The notes under the pieces: generated by a model | What the model was told of the DNA's origin: nothing | The model's database searches: none | What the model saw: the letters and a program-made list of their open reading frames with translations, nothing else | Position numbers and translations under genes: made by a program | Shown here: positions 35,840 through 44,784 of the stretch, piece by piece | How the letters are laid out: each line of letters starts with the position of its first letter | How positions within the stretch are numbered: the stretch's first letter is position 1 | Origin: Syntrophobacteraceae bacterium | GTDB lineage: Bacteria; Desulfobacterota; Syntrophobacteria; Syntrophobacterales; Syntrophobacteraceae | Direction: 5' to 3' | Length of the DNA: 64,000 nucleotides | Assembly: GCA_025453975.1 (NCBI GenBank) | Contig: JALOPI010000005.1 | Span: 32,023 to 96,022 of the forward strand

Positions 35840-38503
35840 CTACAGCTGCTTGGAGATGGTGAAAAAGAAGGTGGTCCCTCCACCGGCGCCGGCCTCGACC
35901 CAGACTTTCCCACGGTGACGCTCCACCAGCTCCTTCACGATGGCCAGGCCGAGCCCCGTCCCTTCCGTCCCCCAGGAATCATTGTCCCGCTGAAAAAGGC
36001 CAAAAATCTTCTCCGCGGCCTCCCGGCTGATGCCGACACCGTTGTCGCTGACGGAGAAGAGATACGCATCCTCCAGCTCCCTGCAGCCCACTCGGATCTC
36101 CGTCAGGGGGTCCCCTCCATATTTCAGGGCGTTGTCCACCAGGTTTCGAAACAGGCGGAGCAGCGCCAGGCGGTCCGCGCGGGCCTCCCTGGCGTTCAGA
36201 GCCAGGATCCATTGGATCTGGCGGACCCTGAGCCGCGGCGAGAACTCGTCCTGCACCATCTGCAGAACCTCCTGAAGGCTGACCTCCTCCACCCGCAGCG
36301 GGGCCTCCTTGGCCGCGACATAGGCGTTGATCTCGTCCACCAGGGCCGCCAAGTGCTCGGATGACTTGAGGATCTGGTCGCAGTACAGCTTTCCTCGCTC
36401 ATCCAGCACAGGGCTGTAGTGCTTGTGCAGCAGCCGGGTCAATCCAAAAATGCCCACCGCCGGGCTCTTCAGGTCATGGGCCACGGAGTAGGCGAAGAGC
36501 TTGAGCTTCTCGGAGCTCTCCCGCAGGGCCTGCTCGGCTTTTTCGCGCTCGGCGATCTCCAGCTTGAGCTCCTCGTTGGCCAACGCCAGCTCGCCCGTCC
36601 GCTGGGCGACACGTCTCTCGAGGTCATCGTGAGCCCGCCGCAGCTCCTCCTCGGCCCGCTTCCTTTCAGTGATATCCACATCGACGCCCACCAGGCCGGC
36701 CACGTGACCCTCGGCATCCGTGAACGTCGCTTTGTTGACGATGACGCTGTGGAACGACCCGTCCGCGTACAGGAGCACACCTTCGGAAGAATCCTCCCCC
36801 GGGTTCGCCAGAAGGTCGCGATCCTTGGCGTCGTAGGGCTCAGCCAGCGCCAGGGGCAGGATGTCATAGACGGTCTTGCCGATGATCTGCTCCCTGGTGA
36901 GCCCCATGCGGTCCTGGAAGGCGCGGTTGCACCCGAAGTACACGCCGTTGATGTCCTTGAAAAAAACGGGATTGGGGATCGTGTTGATGAGGGTCTGGAG
37001 GAGACGGAGCTGGTCCTGCATCTCTCTTTCGGCCCGCTTGCGGTCGGAAACGTCCTCAATGATTCCGATTCCACCCAGAACAGTTCCGTCCTCGGCCAGG
37101 ATCGGCCCGAAGGTCGCCTTGAGGTAGCGCCAGCGGCCGCCCACCACGGACTGGTAGTGCCCTTCGTAGTGGCCATGCTTGCCCGCCAGGCAGAGCTCGA
37201 TGGCTCCCTTCATGGCATCGTCCTCGATGAGCCCCGGCAGATGGATGCCGGCAAGGCGTTGGGGGTTCGACCCCGCAATGGCTCCCATGGCCGGGTTGCA
37301 TGCGGTAACGTTGCCGTGCCGGTCGAAGTGCACGATGCCCAGCGGAGAGTTCTGGAAGATCATCCGGTATTGCTCCCCGGATTCCCGAAGACTTTTCTCG
37401 GCCTGCTTGAGATAGGTGATGTCCGTGATGGCGGCGATGATGCCTCGAAAGCCCTCGCTCTCATCGAAACGAGGCGAAGCGGAGACCAGGATCGAGACCC
37501 GTTTTCCCGCGGGGGTCACCAGCTCCATCTCGGATACCATGCGCCGTTTGAGTCTGCGCTGGAAAGCGGCCTCATCGAAACGCGGGCGGAATGGGTCCTC
37601 GAACAGGTCGGCCACCGCCTTGCCCAGCAGCTCCGAATCGGGGCGACCCACGATCTCGCACAACCGGTTATTCACGTATTCTATGGCTCCCCGCTCATTG
37701 ACCACGCCAAGGCCTTCGTTCAGAGTCTCCACGAGCATGCGGAACTGCTGCTCGCTCGCCAGGAGGGCCTTCTGAGCTTCCAGGCGCTCAGTCATCTCCC
37801 GTTCCAGGGCCTCGACGGCCCCCTCGGCCTTCGCCTTCTCCACCCTGAGGGAGTCGATGAGCGACAGATGACCGATGCGGGCCTCGAAGGAACTGCGCGT
37901 GAGCCGTCCCATGGCAAAGGCATTGAGCGTCATGAGAACCCAGAACAGCGCCAGCAGGCCTCCCATCAGGGCATGGAGGGGGCTTCCCGTGGCGAGGAGC
38001 CGAAGGAACAAGGGTAGAGCCACCGGAACGGTATAAGCCAGGAAGGCCAGAGGGGTGATGGAGAAGGCCGTGGAGGCGCCGGCGACCATCCCTCCCAGGA
38101 CGAAGATCAAAAAGACCTCGTGGAAGGCTGAATCCACCGGGAAAAACAGCACACCGGCCGAGCCCATGGCAGCGCCGGACAATGCCAGCAGAACGACGAA
38201 GGGGCGGTACCGGCCGAGGGCTGGAGGAGATTCCGGTTCGTCACGCCTGTAGCGGCGCACCAGCATGTACCGGGGCGGAAGAAGTGCCAGGTTGACCACG
38301 ATCCAGGGCAGAAGGACTTCACGAGGGGCAGCGCTCCAGAAGACAGCGCCGAGCACCAGGCAGTTGATCAGCGTCGCCAGCATGTTCACCGGTGCATACG
38401 CAAACAGGTGCTGGACCTGCTGACTCCAGAGGCGAGCCCCGGATTCGTTGCGCGAACCCCTCTCCACTGGATCCGAAATGGCCATGTCGGTCGAAGATCT
38501 CAT
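35840..38503 (-). CDS. Membrane sensor histidine kinase with three PAS domains
   Basis: An 887-residue kinase. Roughly residues 25-200 form a six-helix membrane domain (for example FHEVFLIFVLGGMVAGAST), followed by a coiled coil. PAS 1 (MLVETLNEGLGVVNERGAIE), PAS 2 (MIFQNSPLGIVHFDRHGNVT) and PAS 3 (LINTIPNPVFFKDINGVYFG) come next. A HisKA domain has His in FAYSVAHDLKSPAVGIFG and an HATPase_c domain ends with GTGLGLAIVKELVERHRG. The ATG at 38503 is chosen; a longer frame to 38551 lacks support. No response regulator is adjacent, so its partner is unknown. It is transcribed toward the CoA-transferase pair. Confidence 0.87.
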   Translation of the reverse strand: MRSSTDMAISDPVERGSRNESGARLWSQQVQHLFAYAPVNMLATLINCLVLGAVFWSAAPREVLLPWIVVNLALLPPRYMLVRRYRRDEPESPPALGRYRPFVVLLALSGAAMGSAGVLFFPVDSAFHEVFLIFVLGGMVAGASTAFSITPLAFLAYTVPVALPLFLRLLATGSPLHALMGGLLALFWVLMTLNAFAMGRLTRSSFEARIGHLSLIDSLRVEKAKAEGAVEALEREMTERLEAQKALLASEQQFRMLVETLNEGLGVVNERGAIEYVNNRLCEIVGRPDSELLGKAVADLFEDPFRPRFDEAAFQRRLKRRMVSEMELVTPAGKRVSILVSASPRFDESEGFRGIIAAITDITYLKQAEKSLRESGEQYRMIFQNSPLGIVHFDRHGNVTACNPAMGAIAGSNPQRLAGIHLPGLIEDDAMKGAIELCLAGKHGHYEGHYQSVVGGRWRYLKATFGPILAEDGTVLGGIGIIEDVSDRKRAEREMQDQLRLLQTLINTIPNPVFFKDINGVYFGCNRAFQDRMGLTREQIIGKTVYDILPLALAEPYDAKDRDLLANPGEDSSEGVLLYADGSFHSVIVNKATFTDAEGHVAGLVGVDVDITERKRAEEELRRAHDDLERRVAQRTGELALANEELKLEIAEREKAEQALRESSEKLKLFAYSVAHDLKSPAVGIFGLTRLLHKHYSPVLDERGKLYCDQILKSSEHLAALVDEINAYVAAKEAPLRVEEVSLQEVLQMVQDEFSPRLRVRQIQWILALNAREARADRLALLRLFRNLVDNALKYGGDPLTEIRVGCRELEDAYLFSVSDNGVGISREAAEKIFGLFQRDNDSWGTEGTGLGLAIVKELVERHRGKVWVEAGAGGGTTFFFTISKQL

Positions 38504-38564
38504 GTCGGGATGCCCCCGATGTCCGTGACGCTCAGGTCCCGCGGGACTCAAGGCCTGTGGAGGC

Positions 38565-39365
38565 TCAGGTCAGACGGGACAAGTCGAAGGATGCCCATAC
38601 GGGCGTGTGGTCGCTTGGCTTGGAGGCCGCGCGAGGCTCCATGTCGACATCGCACTCCAGGCAGGCAGGCCAGAGTGGCTCAGTCACCAGCACATGGTCG
38701 ATCCGCCAGCCCAGGTTCCTGCTGAGCCCCCCCCGCATCCGGTAATCCCAGAAGGTGAACTGCCTGCGATGGGGGTGAAGTCGCCGGAACAGGTCGACGA
38801 AGCCCCAGGACATGGCATCCTTCAGCGCCGCCCGCTCGTCCGGATGGAAGCCCACCTCGCCCTCCAGCCGCTCCGGGTCGAACACGTCCAGGGGCTCGGG
38901 AGCCACGTTGATGTCCCCGGTCCAGATCACAGGCATGGACCGTAGGAAGCGGCCGTCCATCCAGCGCTTCAGCCGGGAGAGAAAGCCCAGCTTGTATTGG
39001 AATGCCGGGTCCAGGGGGTCGCGCCCCTGGGGCACATACGTATTGACCACCCAAACCCCGTCAACCCGGACGGCCAGGAGGCGAGCCTCCTCATCCGCAT
39101 CTCCGTCTTCGAAGCCACGCACCTCCACCTCGGGCTCCCTCAGGCTGAGAACCGCCACCCCATTGAAGGACTTCTGGCCCCGGACCTTCAGAGTGTATCC
39201 CAGCTCGCGGAAAGGCTCGGCGGGGAAGCTCTCCTCGAGGCACTTGATCTCCTGCAGGCAGACCACATCAGGGCGCCGGCTGGACAGCCAATCCACCAGA
39301 ACCGGAAGGCGGGCCCTGACGCCGTTCACATTGAAGGTGGCCACCTTCCAGGGATTCAAGGCCAT
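38565..39365 (-). CDS. xthA: Exodeoxyribonuclease III
   Basis: A 266-residue AP endonuclease/3'-5' exonuclease for base-excision repair. All catalytic blocks are visible: VATFNVNGVRARL, the Mg-binding Glu in VVCLQEIKC, the catalytic TGDINVAPEPLDVFDP, and the C-terminal GWRIDHVLVTEPLWPAC with SDHTPVWASF (Asp-His). The start at 39365 (MALNPWKVATFNVN) gives the usual N-terminus. It lies upstream of the PAS kinase on the same strand with about 60 bases between them. Confidence 0.93.
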   Translation of the reverse strand: MALNPWKVATFNVNGVRARLPVLVDWLSSRRPDVVCLQEIKCLEESFPAEPFRELGYTLKVRGQKSFNGVAVLSLREPEVEVRGFEDGDADEEARLLAVRVDGVWVVNTYVPQGRDPLDPAFQYKLGFLSRLKRWMDGRFLRSMPVIWTGDINVAPEPLDVFDPERLEGEVGFHPDERAALKDAMSWGFVDLFRRLHPHRRQFTFWDYRMRGGLSRNLGWRIDHVLVTEPLWPACLECDVDMEPRAASKPSDHTPVWASFDLSRLT

Positions 39366-39713
39366 GGTCCACGCTCCGTCTCGCGCCTCGGTGGGCGGCT
39401 TCCGATACCGCGGGCGGACCGGAGCCCGGCAGCCGCGATGCCGGGGACTTCGATCCTGCTCCAGGAAGGTCCTGCCCGCAGAGCCCCGATGTCTTTGTCA
39501 AACTGCACGTTCCCGAGGTTTTGCATTGAATTTGCATTCAAGAATGACTTGGAACTGTCGAGATGTATCCCGAGACAAAAATCGTTGCTCGAAACGGGCT
39601 CCATGGAGTCGCCTGACCGCCGGACCATGCCTCAAAGAGCCCCACAGCCGGCGTTCTTTCCTCCGAGGAGCATTCATCAACCACCATAGCCACTTTAAAA
39701 AGGAATTGAAACC
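39366..39713. other. Divergent intergenic region between xthA and the PstS-like gene
   Basis: No gene is apparent in these 348 bases. An AT-richer patch around 39515-39560 carries a direct repeat of TTGCATT (39521 and 39532), which could be part of promoters in either direction, but no convincing -35/-10 pair was found. A ribosome binding site (AAGGA) lies just before the PstS-like ATG. Confidence 0.4.
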
Positions 39714-40481
39714 ATGAAAAGAATCCCCATCATCGCTCTTTCCCTGGTCTGCCTCCTCCCCCTCGGCCTGCCAGCCGTCTCTCTAGGGGAGGAGGTCACC
39801 GTGGGCGCGGGCGCCGCGCCCACCGAGAACATCTTCGCCAAGATCAAGGAACCCATGGAGAAATCCATCGGCCTCAAGCTGAACCTGATCAGCAGCGGCC
39901 CGGTCCAGGCTCTCAAGGACCTCGACGACAAGAAGGTGGAGGCCGCCAGCGGCGGGATCACCTTCGGCGACTGGATGAAGATGATGGAAAAGGAAGGCTC
40001 CCCCGTGGCCGACCCCGGGGTTTACAAACACCGGGTCATCGGCAAGGACATCGTCAAGCTGATGGCGCACAAGGGCGTTGCCGTGAAGACCCTCTCCAAG
40101 GATCAGCTCAAGGCCATTTTCACCGGAAAGGTCACCAGCTGGAAGGAAGTGGGCGGCCCCGACCTGCCCGTCGTCGTGGTGCTCGGCAGCAAGATCCCCG
40201 GCACCCAGTCCGTCTTCCAGAAGCAGGTCATGGACGAGGAGCCCTATCTCCAGAAAACATTGGAGGCCACCACGGCAGCGGATGTGAAGGAGAAAGCCCA
40301 AGCCACGCCTGGCGCCGTGGGCCTGGGACCCGTCTCCCTGGTGGATGCGACGATCTCGAGCCCCGAGATCCCCGAGGTGGGAAGGCCCATCACCCTCATC
40401 ACCCGGGGCGAGCCTTCTCCGGGAGTCGCCAAGCTCATCGATTACATCAACGGCGAGGGAAAGCAGTACATCTCCAAATGA
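39714..40481 (+). CDS. PstS-like periplasmic phosphate/oxyanion-binding protein
   Basis: This 255-residue secreted binding protein has a signal peptide (MKRIPIIALSLVCLLPLGLP, cleaved near SLGEE). It has a PBP-like fold of the phosphate-binding type: VTVGAGAAPTENIFAKIKEP, ASGGITFGDW, the domain-crossing LKAIFTGKVTSWKEVGG, and LGSKIPGTQSVFQKQVM. Such proteins usually serve a PstCAB importer, but none is present. Instead a chemoreceptor follows, so this may be its ligand-presenting partner. The next operon imports a phosphonate, which makes phosphate or phosphonate a reasonable ligand, unproven. Confidence 0.75.
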   Translation: MKRIPIIALSLVCLLPLGLPAVSLGEEVTVGAGAAPTENIFAKIKEPMEKSIGLKLNLISSGPVQALKDLDDKKVEAASGGITFGDWMKMMEKEGSPVADPGVYKHRVIGKDIVKLMAHKGVAVKTLSKDQLKAIFTGKVTSWKEVGGPDLPVVVVLGSKIPGTQSVFQKQVMDEEPYLQKTLEATTAADVKEKAQATPGAVGLGPVSLVDATISSPEIPEVGRPITLITRGEPSPGVAKLIDYINGEGKQYISK

Positions 40482-40577
40482 GTGCTGGCAGCCCCATGGA
40501 AGACACAGGGAGCTCTGACGGGGGCGGCTCGTCAAACAACGGGTCCCCCCGTCAGGAATCCACAACGGAGAAGAGCA

Positions 40578-42092
40578 GTGACTCTATTGAGATCCAGAAA
40601 AATCGGTTTTCGCATCATGGTTCCCACCGTCCTGCTGGCCATGGTTCTACTGGGAGCCACGGGAACCCTGATGGTCATGAACTATCAGAAGACCATCTCG
40701 TCCATGATCGACCATCGCGCCATGTCCCTGGTCAATCTCCTTGAAAAAATCAGCATCCCGTACCTCGACAACTACGACTATCCCTCACTGGACGGCTTCG
40801 TTCAGGAAACCGTCGCCGACGCCGATGTCAGCTTCCTGGTCTTCTTCGATCACAAGGGGAAAGCCGTCACCCAGAGAAGCGAAGAGCCCAAGGACCTGGC
40901 CAACATCAACGTCTATGAGCGAGCCATCAAGGATGGCGGCGGCAAGGAGATCGGCAGGCTCAAGATGGGCTTCAGTCGGGAAGGGCTCATCCGCGGCGTG
41001 CGAAAGAGCTCCCTCACGGTGGTGGGCTGCATGGCGGTCACCGCGGCCCTCCTGGCACTGGGACTGCTGTTCATCGTCCGGTCCATCACCCGTCCTCTCC
41101 AGCGGATCATTCGCGCCCTGACGAGCGTTTCGGACCAGCTGGCCGGCGCTTCCTCGGAGCTGGCGTCTTCCAGCCAGGAGGTGGCTGACGGCGCATCGCA
41201 GCAGGCGGCCGCCATCGAGGAGACTTCTTCCTCCCTGGAGGAGATGTCGTCCATGACTCGCATGAGTGCTCAGAATGCCCAGGAAGCTGACCTGCTCATG
41301 AGGGACGTCGACAAGGCCATGATCAACGCCGATGAATCCATGAAGGCCTTGACCGGGTCCATGGAAGCCATCTCCAGGGCCAGCGACGAGACGTCCAAGA
41401 TCATCAAGACCATCGACGAGATCGCCTTCCAGACCAACCTCCTGGCTCTGAACGCCGCCGTGGAGGCGGCCCGGGCGGGCGAGGCGGGAGCCGGTTTCGC
41501 CGTCGTTTCGGACGAAGTGCGCAACCTGGCGCTGCGCGCGGCGGAAGCCGCCAGGAGCACCGCGGACCTCATCGAGGCGACCATGAGAAAAGTGAAGGAA
41601 GGACGCTCCATCGTGGAGAAAGCCCACGGAGCCTTCCTGGATGTCAACCAACGCTCCTCGAGGGTGGGCGGACTCGTGCGCGAGATCGCCGCGGCCACCG
41701 GGGAGCAGGCCTCGGGCATCGAGCAGGTGAACCGGGCGCTGACGGACGTGGATGGGATCACCCAGCAGAACGCGGCCAGCGCCGAGCAGTCGGCGGCGGC
41801 GTCGGAGACCATGACTGCCCAGGCCCACCAGATGCAGCTGTCCATCAACGGGCTCATCGGCCTCGTGGGACTGTCCGCCAAGGGCGTCACGGATGCGGGG
41901 AGACCCTGGTGGTCGGCCTGGCGCGGCAGGACGCAGGCGGTGGAAGAGCCCAGCATCGAATCACTGGAGCCATTGCGGCATGGACCTGGTGGGCAGGATG
42001 TATCGCCCGCCCCTGCCCAGGCGCCGACCCGATCGCTCCAGACGGGCCCGCCGACCCGGCACCTGCCACCTCCGGGTGATCTCATGGCATAA
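40578..42092 (+). CDS. Methyl-accepting chemotaxis protein
   Basis: A 504-residue chemoreceptor. It has a first membrane helix ([20 protein letters not shown]), a small periplasmic sensor domain of about 110 residues, and a second helix ([20 protein letters not shown]). A HAMP segment and a long coiled coil follow with the conserved tip [19 protein letters not shown]. The C-terminal tail is Pro-rich and lacks a CheR-docking pentapeptide. GTG 40578 is chosen because CGGAG lies nearby; an earlier GTG at 40482 abuts the previous stop without a ribosome binding site. The tight link with the PstS-like gene suggests ligand sensing through that protein. Confidence 0.85.
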   Translation: MTLLRSRKIGFRIMVPTVLLAMVLLGATGTLMVMNYQKTISSMIDHRAMSLVNLLEKISIPYLDNYDYPSLDGFVQETVADADVSFLVFFDHKGKAVTQRSEEPKDLANINVYERAIKDGGGKEIGRLKMGFSREGLIRGVRKSSLTVVGCMAVTAALLALGLLFIVRSITRPLQRIIRALTSVSDQLAGASSELASSSQEVADGASQQAAAIEETSSSLEEMSSMTRMSAQNAQEADLLMRDVDKAMINADESMKALTGSMEAISRASDETSKIIKTIDEIAFQTNLLALNAAVEAARAGEAGAGFAVVSDEVRNLALRAAEAARSTADLIEATMRKVKEGRSIVEKAHGAFLDVNQRSSRVGGLVREIAAATGEQASGIEQVNRALTDVDGITQQNAASAEQSAAASETMTAQAHQMQLSINGLIGLVGLSAKGVTDAGRPWWSAWRGRTQAVEEPSIESLEPLRHGPGGQDVSPAPAQAPTRSLQTGPPTRHLPPPGDLMA

Positions 42093-42145
42093 TCGGCGAA
42101 AAATGCATGATACCGCCCTCGTGGGGGCAATGTTGTTGATTTACC

Positions 42146-42214
42146 GTCACCCCGGCGAAAGCCGGGGGCCAAAAAGTGGCACAAAACCTGACTTCCGGCT
42201 TTCGCCGGAATGAC
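42146..42214. repeat. REPIN-like inverted repeat pair
   Basis: A left element (GTCACCCCGGCGAAAGCCGG) and a right element (CCGGCTTTCGCCGGAATGAC) are near-perfect inverted copies about 25 bases apart. Each is itself a palindrome around CCGGCGAAAGCCGG. This is the organisation of a REP doublet (REPIN) mobilised by RAYT transposases in many proteobacteria; no RAYT gene is in this window. Confidence 0.65.
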
Positions 42215-42246
42215 GTCCAGGGCTTAAGTCAACAGTATTGCCTCGT

Positions 42247-42270
42247 GGGGGTGGGGGAAACCCCGCCCCC
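42247..42270. repeat. Palindromic intergenic repeat, copy 3
   Basis: A 10-bp stem GGGGGTGGGG / CCCCGCCCCC (one G-T pair) with loop GAAA. It resembles the two palindromes near 35.7 kb, supporting a dispersed repeat family. Confidence 0.55.
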
Positions 42271-42534
42271 GCATCCAGGCTCCACCCCGCCCCCCTCAGT
42301 AACAGAGCTTTCGGACACTCCAATTTGTGGCGCTGCATTGGCCCGCGTCACCTCTCGAATCGGAAGCCTCCAGGAGCTCCCCCCCACGCCAGGAGACCCC
42401 TCTCCTCTTCTTCACGAAATCGTCACACGGTCGTCGTCGTTCCGTAACGGAAGCCTGACACTTTAGGACTCCGTACGATATCCCTTTCTCATGAGCAATA
42501 CCCGACACATACTTCAACCAGCAAGGAGTGAGCC

Positions 42535-43572
42535 ATGCGCCCGGCGGCCAGACTTGTGGGACTTTCGATGCTGATCCTCGGCATTCTTTCATGGACGACG
42601 ATGCTCCCCTGCGCCAAGGCCGAGGATCTGATCGTTTACACAGCCCTCGAAGACGATGAATACCCTGGCTATCTCGAGCTTTTCAAGAAAGCCCACCCCG
42701 ACATCACGGTCAAGGTGGTGCGCGATTCCACCGGCATCATCACCGCGCGGCTCCTGGCGGAGAAGAACAATCCGCAGGCGGATGTGGTCTGGGGTCTGGC
42801 CGCCACCAGCCTTCTCGTTTGCGACCAGGCGGGGATGCTGGCTCCCTACGCCCCCAAGAGCCTGGCCCGGGTCAACCCGCTTCTGCGCGACCCTGCCGAC
42901 CCGCCCCGCTGGGTGGGGATCAAGGTCTGGGAAACGGGATTCTGCGTGAACACCCTGGAAGCCAAAGCCCAGAGCCTGCCCATCCCGACATCCCTGGCCG
43001 ACCTGGTCAAGCCCGTCTATCGCGGCAAGATCATCATGCCCAATCCAGCCTCCTCCGGCACCGGCTTTCTGACGGTCTCAGCTATCCTTCAGTCCATGGG
43101 CGAGCAAAAGGGATGGGAATACCTGGACCAGCTGCACCAGAACATCGCCCAGTACACCCACTCGGGATCGAAGCCCTGCAAGATGGCCGGAGCTGGCGAG
43201 ATCCCCATCGGAATCTCCTTCGGTTACCGCGGCATCATCCAGAAAAAGAAGGGCGAGCCCGTTGAAACGGTTTTCCCCAGGGAGGGATGCGGCTGGGATG
43301 CCGAAGCCAACGCCCTCATCAGGAAGAGCGTCATCAAGGCTTCCGCCGGAACCTTCCTGGACTGGGCTCTGGGCCCCGAGGTCATGAAGGCTTATGCCAG
43401 GGTCTATCCCGTCACGGCCTACCCGACGGGCGAGCCGATTCCCGAGGGGTATCCCGCGGACCCCTTTCAGCAGCTCATCCAGAACGACCTGAGCTGGGCC
43501 GCCAAAAACCGGGAAGCGATCCTGGCCGAGTGGTCCAGGCGATACGACGGCAAGAGCGAAGCCAGGAAGTAG
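42535..43572 (+). CDS. phnS2: 2-Aminoethylphosphonate-type ABC substrate-binding protein
   Basis: A 345-residue periplasmic binding protein with a signal peptide ending near CAKAEDL. It is related to iron/spermidine-type binding proteins. The mature start [19 protein letters not shown] and segments [36 protein letters not shown] and [20 protein letters not shown] fit the PhnS2 (AepX) group of AEP transporters. The identity is supported by the downstream phnX and phnW. An AAGGAGTGAG ribosome binding site precedes the ATG. It delivers the phosphonate to the permease encoded two genes later. Confidence 0.85.
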   Translation: MRPAARLVGLSMLILGILSWTTMLPCAKAEDLIVYTALEDDEYPGYLELFKKAHPDITVKVVRDSTGIITARLLAEKNNPQADVVWGLAATSLLVCDQAGMLAPYAPKSLARVNPLLRDPADPPRWVGIKVWETGFCVNTLEAKAQSLPIPTSLADLVKPVYRGKIIMPNPASSGTGFLTVSAILQSMGEQKGWEYLDQLHQNIAQYTHSGSKPCKMAGAGEIPIGISFGYRGIIQKKKGEPVETVFPREGCGWDAEANALIRKSVIKASAGTFLDWALGPEVMKAYARVYPVTAYPTGEPIPEGYPADPFQQLIQNDLSWAAKNREAILAEWSRRYDGKSEARK

Positions 43573-43621
43573 TCATCGAGCCATGCGCCCTACCCAGGAA
43601 ACAAAAACCGGAGGAAAGCCC

Positions 43622-44749
43622 ATGCTGCACCGAAGGACGGCCGAGACCGAGCCATCCGCACCGCCTGGTCCGGAAAATCACCTGAGGGTGGAAGGCATCT
43701 CCAAGCGTTTCGGCCACTTCAAGGCCCTGGACGATGTCTCCTTTACCCTGGGCCGAGGTGAGCTTCTCTGCATTCTGGGGCCCAGCGGGTGCGGCAAGAC
43801 CACCCTGCTGCGAGCCGTGGCCGGCCTCGACCGGCAGGATGCCGGCAGCGTGCTCCTGGACGGCCGTGATGTATCGCTCCTCCCCGTATCCCGGCGCCAT
43901 GTGGGGATCGTCTTCCAGTCCTACGCGCTGTTTCCAAACCTCACGGCGGCCCAGAACATCGCCTATGGACTGCAGACCCGAGGCATGCCCCGGAGCCGGG
44001 TGAAGGACCGCGTGGAGGAGCTGCTGGCCCTGGTGGGCCTTCAGGGCCAGGATCGGAAGTTTCCCTCGCAGCTGTCGGGCGGTCAGCAGCAGCGTGTTGC
44101 CCTGGCACGGGCCATAGCGCCCTCGCCATCCCTGCTCCTCCTGGACGAGCCCCTCTCCGCCCTCGACGCACAGGTCCGCTCCAGGCTCCGCATGGAGATC
44201 CGTTCACTTCAGCAGCGGCTGGGGGTGACCACGCTCATGGTCACCCACGACCAGGAGGAAGCCCTGGCCATGGCTGACCGCATCCTGGTCATGGATCGGG
44301 GAAGGGCTCTTCAGGCGGGCACGCCGGATGAAATCTACAACAGTCCCGGCTGCCCCTTCGTGGCATCCTTCATCGGATCCATGAACTTCATCCGGGACAC
44401 CGTCAAGGAATCCCCTCGAACCTTTCGCAAGGGAAGCCTCCGTCTGCTGGTGGAGGATTCGGGTCCCATGCCCGATGGGGCTGCCGCTATTCTGGCCATT
44501 CGTCCCGAGGACATCGAAATCCGCCAGAATGGCGAGCCGTCCCGGAACCTGCTCAAGGCCGAAGTCCAGCGGCTCGAATACCGCGGCTCCAACTTCCGCG
44601 TGGCGATGAGCCTGCTCATTGAGGATTCGGAAGCTTCCCTCATCGAGGCCGACGTGACGGCCGAGAAAGTGCGCAAACTCAGAATATGCGAAAAGACCCG
44701 CATCCATGTGGATCTGCCGACCCACCGGCTCTTGGTCTACGCAGCCTGA
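43622..44749 (+). CDS. phnT2: 2-Aminoethylphosphonate-type ABC transporter ATPase
   Basis: A 375-residue CUT1/MOI-like ATPase. The ABC domain has Walker A GPSGCGKTT, Q loop GIVFQSYALFPNLT, signature LSGGQQQRVALARAI, Walker B LLLLDEPLSALD and the switch VTHDQEEAL. A C-terminal TOBE-like regulatory domain begins near IRPEDIEIRQ. The ATG at 43622 is chosen over 43583 because GGAGG lies seven bases upstream. It follows the binding-protein gene and precedes the permease. It would energise phosphonate uptake. Confidence 0.87.
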   Translation: MLHRRTAETEPSAPPGPENHLRVEGISKRFGHFKALDDVSFTLGRGELLCILGPSGCGKTTLLRAVAGLDRQDAGSVLLDGRDVSLLPVSRRHVGIVFQSYALFPNLTAAQNIAYGLQTRGMPRSRVKDRVEELLALVGLQGQDRKFPSQLSGGQQQRVALARAIAPSPSLLLLDEPLSALDAQVRSRLRMEIRSLQQRLGVTTLMVTHDQEEALAMADRILVMDRGRALQAGTPDEIYNSPGCPFVASFIGSMNFIRDTVKESPRTFRKGSLRLLVEDSGPMPDGAAAILAIRPEDIEIRQNGEPSRNLLKAEVQRLEYRGSNFRVAMSLLIEDSEASLIEADVTAEKVRKLRICEKTRIHVDLPTHRLLVYAA

Positions 44750-44784
44750 CCGGCAGGCTCTTCAGCGGAGACGCCAGGCTTACG

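Larger units (their letters stand above)
42093..42534. other. Intergenic region with palindromic repeats upstream of the AEP operon
   Basis: This 442-base stretch has no gene. It contains a REPIN-like inverted pair (42146-42214), a GC-rich palindrome (42247-42270) with a partial extra copy (CCACCCCGCCCCCC, near 42283), and the upstream region of the AEP operon. A GG-N10-GC arrangement near 42330 faintly resembles a sigma-54 site but misses key bases. The ribosome binding site CAAGGAG of phnS2 is at the right end. Confidence 0.5.

Noticed and set aside
42325..42345. Sigma-54-like GG-N10-GC site upstream of the AEP operon (TGGCGCTGCATTGGCC)
   Set aside because: The -24/-12 spacing fits but consensus bases around both elements are poor, and no enhancer-binding regulator gene is nearby.
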